Assembly: GCA_029228645.1 (NCBI GenBank)
Contig: JAPTHR010000003.1
Span: forward strand, 310,001 to 374,000
Reading direction: 5' to 3'
Source: Gammaproteobacteria bacterium Milos-ODIII6
GTDB taxonomy: Bacteria > Pseudomonadota > Gammaproteobacteria > Chromatiales > Chromatiaceae
Length of the DNA: 64,000 bases
The translations under genes and the position numbers were made by a program. The stretch's first letter is position 1, and each line of letters opens with the position of its first letter. The notes below the pieces were generated by a model, which was not told the origin of the DNA, searched no databases, and saw nothing but the letters and a program-made list of their open reading frames with translations. Shown in pieces: positions 57,496 to 64,000 of this stretch.

Positions 57496-58067
57496 TGGAC
57501 CAAGCCAGATCACCTGAAAACTCAGTGGCCATGAAAAGGGCCAGCAACCGGCAATGGGTCCTCAAACCTCAGGATCTCGCGATTGCTTTGAAGTTGGTCG
57601 CCTTGAATGGCGAGTGGCTGCCGTATGCCAGCTTGGCTGACGCCATGCGCCTGTCGCGTTTTGAGGCGCATGCCGCCGTCCAGCGCCTGATGGCCGCGCG
57701 GCTGGTGGCGGAGATCGAAGGGCCGCCGCGACCGGTGATGGCGGCATTACGGTCGTTCGTGATCTTCGGGGCGCCTTATGCCTATCCTGCCGTGCGCGGC
57801 GGGATGACCATCGGTTTCCCCACGGCGCATAGCGTTGCACCATTGAAGGACGAAATTGTGGCGACGCAGGAACCGCCGCTGGTCTGGCCGCATCCCGAAG
57901 GAACGACCAGGGGACTGGGGTTGCTTCCTTTATATAGACATCTGCCAATCGCCGCGATGGATGATCCCGGCCTGTACGAGCTGCTGGCTTTGTTCGATGC
58001 CTTGCGTTCAGGGCAGGCGAGGGAGCGGGAGCTGGCAGCCAAATTTCTTGAAGAACGTTTGTCCTGA
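57495..58067 (+). CDS. Winged-helix protein, putative antitoxin/regulator of NTase pair
   Basis: A 190-residue protein. Residues ~25-75 look like a winged helix (LKPQDLAIALKLVALNGEWL, SLADAMRLSRFEAHAAVQRL); the rest is not recognised, though its arrangement recalls AbiEi-like antitoxins and other sensors paired with nucleotidyltransferases. ATG 57495 is used; ATG 57531 is a plausible internal start. It lies 14 bp upstream of the nucleotidyltransferase gene and follows a 22-bp palindrome that it may bind. Confidence 0.68.
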   Translation: MDQARSPENSVAMKRASNRQWVLKPQDLAIALKLVALNGEWLPYASLADAMRLSRFEAHAAVQRLMAARLVAEIEGPPRPVMAALRSFVIFGAPYAYPAVRGGMTIGFPTAHSVAPLKDEIVATQEPPLVWPHPEGTTRGLGLLPLYRHLPIAAMDDPGLYELLALFDALRSGQARERELAAKFLEERLS

Positions 58068-58081
58068 AGGAGGATATGGTC

Positions 58082-58780
58082 ATGGATGACCCGAACCTGA
58101 AAATACTGTTGCCAATTGCGCAAGCGCTGGGGGAATTGTGCGACTCACTGGTATTTGTCGGCGGCTGTGCGACAGGGTTGCTGGTAACTGCCCAGCGCGC
58201 TCAAGCGATACGGCCCACCATGGATGTGGATGTCGTTGCGCATGTTGTCACCATCGCCGATTACCATGCGATCGAGCGTGCCATCGAGGCGCGTGGTTTC
58301 AGGCACGACCTGTCGGATGATGCGCCAATTTGTCGTTGGGTCATGGATGGCATGGTTTTGGACCTGATGCCCAGTGAGCCGGGTATCCTTGGCTTTCACA
58401 ATCGATGGTATCCGTTGGTCGTGGAGACGGCTCCGCCAATCGGGCTGTCGAATGGCCAGGTGATTCGTCTCGTTACCGCGCCGCTATTCCTGGCGACGAA
58501 GCTCGAGGCATTTCATGGGCGTGGCCGAAACGATTTTCTGGCAAGCCATGACCTCGAGGACCTGATTACCGTGATCGATGGGCGCCCGGAACTGGTCGAT
58601 GAGATCAGGGCCGTGGATGAGCAATTGCGGTCCTATATCGCCGGTGAAATGAATAGCCTGTTGGGTACAAGTGACTTTCTGGATGCCTTGCCTGGGCAGT
58701 TGCCCGGCGATGCAGCGAGTCAGGCACGCCTGCCTGGCTTGATCCGACGCATGCGCGCGATCGCGCAACTGGATTCATGA
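58082..58780 (+). CDS. AbiEii-like nucleotidyltransferase, putative toxin
   Basis: A 232-residue protein of the nucleotidyltransferase superfamily. FVGGCATGLLVT holds the GG motif, and TMDVDVVAHV the DxD metal-binding pair; a third acidic residue is probably in VLDLMPS. Downstream, LFLATKLEAFHGRGRNDFLA and SHDLEDLITVIDGR match the region after the active site in AbiEii/MNT-like proteins. Such enzymes add nucleotides to tRNA or protein and often pair with a winged-helix antitoxin, as upstream here. ATG 58082 has AAGGAGG 8 bp upstream. Confidence 0.8.
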   Translation: MDDPNLKILLPIAQALGELCDSLVFVGGCATGLLVTAQRAQAIRPTMDVDVVAHVVTIADYHAIERAIEARGFRHDLSDDAPICRWVMDGMVLDLMPSEPGILGFHNRWYPLVVETAPPIGLSNGQVIRLVTAPLFLATKLEAFHGRGRNDFLASHDLEDLITVIDGRPELVDEIRAVDEQLRSYIAGEMNSLLGTSDFLDALPGQLPGDAASQARLPGLIRRMRAIAQLDS

Positions 58781-58843
58781 TTGGCTACGCTGCATTGCCC
58801 GTCGATGGCAACCGGGCGGCGCCCCTCGCTTGGCGGCCGTGTA

Positions 58844-59247
58844 CAGGAGCGAGCTTGCTCGCGAACAGACGTGTTTTCAGAACCCTGTGCAGGGTTCTTC
58901 GCGGCCAAGGCCGCTCCTACGCGGGCCGGGTATTTTTCGGGCAGCGCGCCTTTGTGTCCCGTAGGAGCGAGCTTGCTCGCGAACAGGCGCATTTTCAGAA
59001 CCCTGTGCGGGGTTCTTCGCGGCCAAGGAAGGCCGCTGCTACGCGGGGCGGGCATTTTTCGGGCAGCGCGCCCTCGTGTCCCGGAGCGAGCTTGCTCGCG
59101 AACAGATGCCTTTTCAAAACCCTTTGCGGGGTTCTTCGCGGCCAAGGCCGCTCCTACGCGGGCTGGGCGTTTTTCGGGCAGCGCGCCTTTGTATCCCGTA
59201 GGAGCGAGCTTGCTCGCGAACATTCGCGGCCAGGGCCGCTGCTGCGA
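58844..59247 (+). repeat. REP/BIME repeat cluster
   Basis: About eight REP arms in alternating orientation, with linkers that contain TTTTCGGGCAGCGCGCC, fill nearly all of the 555-bp gap between the nucleotidyltransferase and the ParA gene. One copy has a 4-bp internal duplication (GGCCAAGGAAGGCCGC). No gene is visible. Confidence 0.9.
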
Positions 59248-59335
59248 ATTCGGTGTGTGAAGCCCTTATCGACTGGCTTGGCTTCCTGCTACATTGCTGT
59301 TAATCGGGCAGACAAAAACATTAGGGAGAGCTGAG

Positions 59336-60232
59336 ATGAGGTCCGTCGCGGTATTCAATAACAAGGGTGGCGTCGGCAAGTCGACCTTGACCCTGTTGCT
59401 GGCTGATTTCTTTTCCTCGACCAGCGTGACCATAAAGGACCGCAGGGCTCGTATCCTGGTCATCGATCTGGATGCGCAGAATTCGAGTGCGACGGCACTG
59501 GTCGGCCAGACGGCGGTAGAGCACTACCAGAAAGACGGCCTTACCGTGGACGGCCTGTTGCAGCTGCTTATCCAGGGAAAGAAGCCATCACTCTCGGACT
59601 TTTTGATCACCCGCCGCGAAAAGACCACCGGTGCGCGCAAGATACCGCTGGGCCAGTTGTGGGTGATGCCCACCGACGGTGATGCCTCCTTGAGACTGGA
59701 AGAGAAATACCGCGACCGGATTGTCATTGCCTGGTTCGAGCGCCTGCGACCGCTGCTGGAGAAGGCGTTCGATATCGTGCTCCTGGATCTTCCTGCGAAT
59801 ATCGACCGCAGAAACTTTCTGCCGATGGCGGCCTTGAGCACCGCTGATTTCATCGTCACGCCGACCGAGCCTTCCAAGATCACCCTGAATGCGCTGGAGA
59901 AGACCTTCAACATCATCCGGGATGCCCAGGGCGCGGCCCGGCAGGCGGGCAGGCAAGAGCCCAAGCTGGTCGGCCTGATTCTGAACAAGACCGACCGCCG
60001 CACCAAGCAGTACCGGCTGCATGCCAAGGAGCTGAAGATCCGGGCCGGCGAGAACGATTCGCTGGTGTTCGATAACTGGCTGCCACCGGCGCCGGCGCTG
60101 GCCACCGCGACCGACGACAGCCTGGAGTTCGAGCACCTGCGCGAGCGTTACGACACCTATTACGACCATGTGCGCAAAGTGTCCAAGGAGATGGCCGAAA
60201 GGTGCGGGCTGGTGAAAAGGGCGGGCAAGTAG
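59336..60232 (+). CDS. Solo ParA/MinD-type ATPase
   Basis: A 298-residue deviant-Walker ATPase. Walker A is FNNKGGVGKSTL at ~7-18; the second motif ILVIDLDAQNSSATALV and VLLDLPANID (Walker B-like) follow. ParA-type proteins position DNA, cargo or complexes on the nucleoid or membrane. No parB or parS-like sequence lies nearby, so chromosome or plasmid partition is doubtful; a cargo-positioning or regulatory role is an open guess. ATG 59336 has AGGGAGAG upstream. REP clusters flank it on both sides. Confidence 0.82.
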   Translation: MRSVAVFNNKGGVGKSTLTLLLADFFSSTSVTIKDRRARILVIDLDAQNSSATALVGQTAVEHYQKDGLTVDGLLQLLIQGKKPSLSDFLITRREKTTGARKIPLGQLWVMPTDGDASLRLEEKYRDRIVIAWFERLRPLLEKAFDIVLLDLPANIDRRNFLPMAALSTADFIVTPTEPSKITLNALEKTFNIIRDAQGAARQAGRQEPKLVGLILNKTDRRTKQYRLHAKELKIRAGENDSLVFDNWLPPAPALATATDDSLEFEHLRERYDTYYDHVRKVSKEMAERCGLVKRAGK

Positions 60233-60240
60233 GTCGGTGG

Positions 60241-60563
60241 GTTGAGCCGGCTCGCGAACAGGCACCTTTTTGAATCGTGACCGGGTTCTTCGCGGCCAAG
60301 GCCGCTCCTACAATTTCCGGCTGGGCGTAGGAGCGAGCTTGCTCGCGAACAGGCGCATTTTTTTGAACCGTTACCGGGGTTCTTCGCGGCCAAGGCCGCT
60401 CCTACAATTTCCGGCTGGGCGTAGGAGCGAGCTTGCTCGCGAACAGGCGCATTTTTTTGAACCGTTACCGGGGTTCTTCGCGGCCAAGGCCGCTCCTACG
60501 AATTCGGGTCGGGCGTAGGAGCGAGCTTGCTCGCGAACATTCGCGGCCATGGCCGCCCCTGCG
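60241..60563 (+). repeat. REP/BIME repeat cluster
   Basis: Six to seven REP arms, including two near-identical ~107-bp units whose linker reads CAATTTCCGGCTGGGCGTAG, lie between the ParA gene and the second HD gene. Confidence 0.9.
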
Positions 60564-60596
60564 AATTGGGGCGGAAATGGCAAACCAGGAAACCTA

Positions 60597-61181
60597 ATGA
60601 AGGCCAGCTTATCGAAACGCTTCGAAGAGGCCCTTGTCTACGCAACCCGGCTGCATGCCGGACAGGTGCGCAAGGGCACCGATATCGCCTATGTCTCGCA
60701 CCTGCTGGCGGTGGCCAGCCTGGTGATGGAGGCCGGCGGGGATGAGGACGAGGCGATCGCCGCGCTGCTGCACGACGGCCCCGAAGACCAGGGCGGGCTG
60801 GATACCCTGAACGAGATCCGGGCGCGCTTCGGCGAGCGGGTCGGTGACATCGTGGCTGCCTGCTCGGATACCTTCGAGGCCGAGAAGCCGCCCTGGAAGG
60901 CGCGCAAGCAGGCCTATCTCGATCACCTGCCCGGCGCCGATGAGGCAACCCGCCTGGTCTCCTGTGCGGACAAGCTGCACAACGCGCGCGCCATCCTGGC
61001 CGACTATCGGCAGCATGGCGAATCGCTTTGGGACCGCTTCAATGCGGGCCGCGAGGACGTCCTTTGGTACTACTCGGAGCTGGTGCGGATCTTTGCCGCT
61101 TGCGGCCCCGCTTCGTTGGCCGATGAGCTGGGGCGGGTGGTCGCGCAGTTGAAGTATGCAATCGCATCCAACCTGGCCTGA
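60597..61181 (+). CDS. HD-domain phosphohydrolase (SpoT/MESH1-like), copy 2
   Basis: A 194-residue paralogue of the protein at 53855-54439; most residues are identical by eye, including RKGTDIAYVSHLLAV, AALLHDGPEDQGG and SCADKLHNARAIL. The metal-binding His and Asp are intact, so it should be active. ATG 60597 follows AGGA at 60587-60590; the frame extends to 60549 into REP sequence. Unlike copy 1 it has no SAM riboswitch. Its stop overlaps the L,D-transpeptidase start by one base. Confidence 0.87.
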   Translation: MKASLSKRFEEALVYATRLHAGQVRKGTDIAYVSHLLAVASLVMEAGGDEDEAIAALLHDGPEDQGGLDTLNEIRARFGERVGDIVAACSDTFEAEKPPWKARKQAYLDHLPGADEATRLVSCADKLHNARAILADYRQHGESLWDRFNAGREDVLWYYSELVRIFAACGPASLADELGRVVAQLKYAIASNLA

Positions 61182-61780
61182 TGAAACAGTCGAGCACGTT
61201 GAATCCACCCCGCCAATTCATGAACGAGCGGATGCTCGGCTTCACGCTGTTCGTCTGCCTGTTGCTCGTCTCGTTCGGCACGACGGCCGTTGCGGACAGC
61301 GAGCACTGGCTGCGGGTGGATAGCGGGGCAATGACCCTGAGCGTCATGCACGGCGACTCGCCGCAATTGACTCTGCACAACCTGGCGATCGGGCGCTACG
61401 GCACCAGCGAGACGAGGCGGCGTGGCGACCACACCACCCCGCTCGGCCGATTCCGGATTACCCGGATCGACCGCGATGCGGCTTTCCATCGCTTCCTGCA
61501 GCTGGATTATCCCGACGCGGGGCGGGCGGAGCAGGCATACCGGGCCGGTGTGATCGATGAAGCTGAACATCGGGCCATTCTGGCGGCGCACCGCCGCGGC
61601 GCGACCCCGCCCCAGCACACGGCGCTGGGCGGGCAGATCGGTATTCACGGCCTCGGTCGCGCCGATCGGGACCTGCACGAGGTGATGAACTGGACCAGGG
61701 GTTGTGTCGCGCTCACCGACAAGCAGATCGACACCTTGTTGAACTGGGTGCATGTCGGGATGCGGGTTGAGATCCAATGA
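61181..61780 (+). CDS. L,D-transpeptidase (YkuD family), exported
   Basis: A 199-residue cell-wall enzyme that cross-links peptidoglycan or attaches a lipoprotein. A signal or anchor segment lies at ~18-38 (MLGFTLFVCLLLVSFGTTAV). The catalytic Cys is in GCVALT, near the end, with the conserved His in GIHGLG. The family pattern HG...S/T..RGC is intact. ATG 61181 overlaps the HD gene's stop; an internal ATG at 61220 is a possible start. It is followed by a Braun-type lipoprotein gene. Confidence 0.87.
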   Translation: MKQSSTLNPPRQFMNERMLGFTLFVCLLLVSFGTTAVADSEHWLRVDSGAMTLSVMHGDSPQLTLHNLAIGRYGTSETRRRGDHTTPLGRFRITRIDRDAAFHRFLQLDYPDAGRAEQAYRAGVIDEAEHRAILAAHRRGATPPQHTALGGQIGIHGLGRADRDLHEVMNWTRGCVALTDKQIDTLLNWVHVGMRVEIQ

Positions 61781-61866
61781 GCAGCGCCCGGGCCGCACCC
61801 AAGCTGGCGCGACAAGCGGGCGTCATCCACTACTATTAGGTAGTACACCAACTGGAGGAGTCATCG

Positions 61867-62145
61867 ATGAAAATCAACGCAATCAAATCCCTGCTACTGA
61901 TCGCTGCGAGCGGCCTGCTGTTCGGTTGCGCCACTACCCAGCAGGACGACCTGCGGGGCGAGCTGGATCAGGTCCGCGCCATCGCGGAAAAGGCGGCAGC
62001 GGATGCCGCGGCTGCGAAGTCAGCGGCGGCCGCCGCTCAGTCGCGTGCGGATTCGGCGATGGATACCGCGGCCGGCGCCAAGGCGCAATCCGAGGAGACC
62101 GAGGCCAAGATCGATCGCATGTTCAAGAAAGCGATGTACAAGTGA
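61867..62145 (+). CDS. Braun-type (Lpp-like) outer-membrane lipoprotein
   Basis: A 92-residue lipoprotein. The signal ends in lipobox LLFGC (~17-21), so lipid is attached to Cys21. The remainder is an Ala/Lys/Glu helix with heptad spacing (IAEKAAADAAAAKSAAAAAQ) ending in YK; the terminal Lys matches the residue by which Lpp is linked to peptidoglycan. GGAGGAG lies just upstream of ATG 61867. L,D-transpeptidase genes on both sides are the enzymes that make this bond, so they likely act on it. This may be an Lpp/OprI relative. Confidence 0.82.
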   Translation: MKINAIKSLLLIAASGLLFGCATTQQDDLRGELDQVRAIAEKAAADAAAAKSAAAAAQSRADSAMDTAAGAKAQSEETEAKIDRMFKKAMYK

Positions 62146-62191
62146 TCCCGGGCCGGCCGGCATGACGCTTCGCCGATGAGCCGGTTGGCGC

Positions 62192-63151
62192 TCACTGGCC
62201 CCAGGGGTGGTTGATCGGCCGGCCCGGCTCGCCTTGCCTGGATACCGCCACCGGGATGCCGAGTGGCCGTTGGACAGCTTCGCGCAGGGCCTGGCCATCC
62301 AGTACGGCAGGCCGTTTTTCGAGTTCCGCGTAGACCCGTTCGAGGGTGAAGCGCAGCAGGTCGGTCTGCGCGCTGTGATCTTCGTCCAGGGGCGGGTGCA
62401 CCTCGACATACAACACGCCATCCTGCCAGCCGGTCTTCACCGGTTGATTCAGTATCTGCACCGGCGTGCCGACGCGCACCCGCCCGAACAGTTCCTCGAT
62501 ATCCTCCGGCAGCAGCCGCACGCAACCGTGGGTGACCCGCATGCCCACCCCGTAAGGCTTGTTGGTGCCGTGGATCAGGTAGCCGGGTACTCCCAGGCGC
62601 AGGGCGTAGGCGCCAAGCGGATTGTCGGGCCCCGGCGGTATGACATCGGGCAGGCGCTCGCCCTGGGCCACGGCCTCCTGTTTCACCGATTCAGGCGGGT
62701 ACCAGCTGGGATTGCGCTGTTTGCGGATCAGGCGGGTCTCGCCCAGCGGCGTGCGCCAGTCCATGCGGCCGATGCTGGCGGGGTAGGTGTCCACTACCGC
62801 GGGTGCATCGCCGACCGCCGGGTGAAAGTGATAGATGCGCATCTCGGGCAGGTTCAGTACCAGGCCCTTGCGCCGTGCTTCCGGCAGGATGAACTCGTTC
62901 GGGATCCACACCGGATCGCCCTCTTTGGGCAGCCAGCGATCCACTGCGGGGTTGGCGAGCAGGATCTCTTCCTGCCCAGTGCGATGCGCCCGCGCAATAT
63001 CGAGCAGAGTCTCACTGCGGCTGGCCGTGACCAGCAGGGGCTGACCGATCAGGTCATTGCCCGGCGCCGGCATCGGGTAGCGGGCGGCCTCGGCGCCACC
63101 CGCGAGCAGCAGCACAAGCAGTAGGTATCGAAAAAAGACCGGGCGATTCAT
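62192..63151 (-). CDS. L,D-transpeptidase with LysM-like domain (ErfK/YbiS type)
   Basis: A 319-residue exported L,D-transpeptidase of the ErfK/YbiS/YcfS group, which in E. coli attaches Lpp to peptidoglycan. The signal peptide is residues ~1-22 (RYLLLVLLLAGGAEA). A LysM-like peptidoglycan-binding segment is at ~45-90 (SETLLDIARAHRTGQEEILL). The catalytic region has GYLIHGTNKPYGVGMRVTHG then CVRL with the Cys. ATG 63151 is preferred; the frame opens further to 63208. It converges on the lipoprotein gene, 46 bp apart. Confidence 0.92.
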   Translation of the reverse strand: MNRPVFFRYLLLVLLLAGGAEAARYPMPAPGNDLIGQPLLVTASRSETLLDIARAHRTGQEEILLANPAVDRWLPKEGDPVWIPNEFILPEARRKGLVLNLPEMRIYHFHPAVGDAPAVVDTYPASIGRMDWRTPLGETRLIRKQRNPSWYPPESVKQEAVAQGERLPDVIPPGPDNPLGAYALRLGVPGYLIHGTNKPYGVGMRVTHGCVRLLPEDIEELFGRVRVGTPVQILNQPVKTGWQDGVLYVEVHPPLDEDHSAQTDLLRFTLERVYAELEKRPAVLDGQALREAVQRPLGIPVAVSRQGEPGRPINHPWGQ

Positions 63152-63412
63152 TGCGCTCAACTTAGGCGAGCGGGTGATCGTTGGCAATCCCGGCCGGGTT
63201 GAAAGCACCGGCGGCAGTGTCGCGCCTGGACCGGCACGCTTTAGAATGTCCGATGTGGGATGGTCTTTTTACCCCTGCCCCCTCTCGAGGGGGAAGGTTG
63301 GGAAGGGGGTAGTCGGCCGGATGGCCGACCGATCCGGATGTCCGTTTTCTCGGGTCGGCATTTGTGCCGGCAAGCGGCAGGCTTTGTTTTCAGCAACAGG
63401 GGGCGCATACCC

Positions 63413-63958
63413 ATGAACCTCTACGCGATGCGTCATGGTCGCACCAACTACAACGAGTTGGAGCTGTGCAATGACGACCCGAACGTCGATGTGCACCTCA
63501 ACGATATCGGCCTGCAGCAGGCCCGGGCGGCAGCGGAGCGTCTGCGTGATGTTGCCCTGGATCGCATCATTGCCTCGCCTTTGCCGCGCACCCGCCAGAC
63601 CGCCGGGGTGGTAAACCAGTACCACGGCCTGCCCATCGAGGTGCATCCGAATATCGCGGACATCCGTTCGGGTTTTGACGGTCTCCCGGTGGAGGCCTAT
63701 TTCGATGCTATTGCGCACGATCCGCTGCATGCACGCGTCAACGGCGGCGAGTCGCTGCTGGATCACAAGCAACGCGTGCTGGGGTTTGTCGATTGGCTGG
63801 CCGAGCAGCCGCAGGAAAATATCCTGGTAGTGGCGCATGAAGAGACCCTGAGGGTTTTCGTGGCCCGTTTCGAGGGTGGCGTCCCGGATGGGCGGTTGCG
63901 CGATCTTGCCATCCCGAACTGTGAGGTCAGGCGCTACTCCCTGACCCCGGGCGGCTAG
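63413..63958 (+). CDS. Histidine phosphatase (phosphoglycerate mutase-like)
   Basis: A 181-residue histidine-phosphatase-superfamily protein. The catalytic RHG is in YAMRHGRTNYN at the N-terminus, the second Arg in SPLPRTRQTA, and the later catalytic His in VVAHEETLRVF. It acts on a small phosphate ester or phosphoprotein; specificity is unknown. ATG 63413 fits the family start; the frame opens to 63260 but the extra sequence is GC-rich and non-protein-like. The last 42 bp of the window hold nothing identifiable. Confidence 0.88.
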   Translation: MNLYAMRHGRTNYNELELCNDDPNVDVHLNDIGLQQARAAAERLRDVALDRIIASPLPRTRQTAGVVNQYHGLPIEVHPNIADIRSGFDGLPVEAYFDAIAHDPLHARVNGGESLLDHKQRVLGFVDWLAEQPQENILVVAHEETLRVFVARFEGGVPDGRLRDLAIPNCEVRRYSLTPGG

Positions 63959-64000
63959 CGATGATGGCCGGCCACGAGCGACGAACAGCGCCATGACGCA

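Noticed and set aside
58777-59334. 185-codon frame over the REP cluster before the ParA gene
   Set aside because: Composed of repeat-derived peptide units; no protein-like pattern.
57004-60563. REP clusters considered as CRISPR arrays
   Set aside because: Arms alternate in orientation, unit length and linkers vary, and the inter-arm segments are themselves repeated rather than unique.

Overview
The window is high-GC proteobacterial DNA. The gene order prc–gshA, aspS–nudB–yebC–ruvCAB–ybgC–tolQRAB–pal–cpoB–queE–queC–tRNA-Lys is typical of Gammaproteobacteria. A PomA/PomB-type sodium stator, a YeeE/YedE sulfur-compound transporter and SAM-II riboswitches would suit an aquatic, perhaps sulfur-metabolising member (for example Chromatiales-like). 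That placement is inference; no 16S or other marker is present.

1-24 kb is chromosomal core. It holds the 3' end of prc, gshA, a short-chain dehydrogenase, the pomAB–PilZ motility cluster, an FmdB zinc ribbon, aspS, a PAS–GGDEF–EAL protein, nudB, an HDOD protein, yebC, the Holliday-junction genes ruvCAB, the complete ybgC–tol–pal–cpoB envelope operon, queEC, a YeeE/YedE membrane protein and tRNA-Lys with its own promoter and terminator. 24-33 kb carries signalling and less familiar genes: a FecR-domain protein divergent from a CHASE2 adenylate cyclase, an alpha/beta hydrolase, a protein with faint RelA/SpoT-synthetase resemblance, a tandem array of palindromic REP units, and recQ.

33-52 kb is accessory. 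It contains a Fic AMP-transferase behind two 21-bp palindromes, a VapBC pair, and an IS21 istB remnant abutting a truncated gene. Next come three to four lower-GC genes that look like a DNA-metabolism or defence island: a SprT-like metalloprotease, a HIT–PLD–SF2 helicase fusion, a NUDIX hydrolase, and a 1720-residue DnaQ-like–RecQ–UvrD fusion. After that are a TPR gene truncated at its 5' end, a lone type I-C-like CRISPR repeat, a retron-type reverse transcriptase with a candidate structured RNA, a decayed IS4-like transposase and two small orphan genes. A 187-bp fragment of the TPR gene recurs at 52.06-52.24 kb, so the retron/CRISPR/IS segment is bracketed by a direct duplication.

52.4-55.3 kb is a SAM-responsive cluster. 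Two tandem SAM-II riboswitches, at least the first with an intrinsic terminator, precede metK and an HD phosphohydrolase. A third SAM-II riboswitch precedes a gene of unknown function. 55.5-64 kb holds a GH100 invertase, a winged-helix/nucleotidyltransferase (AbiE-like) pair behind a palindrome, a solo ParA-type ATPase, a paralogue of the HD protein, two L,D-transpeptidases flanking a Braun-type lipoprotein, and a histidine phosphatase. REP/BIME palindromes fill most intergenic gaps from 30 kb onward.

All calls come from reading the sequence by eye; no database search was run. Identity estimates and domain limits are approximate.
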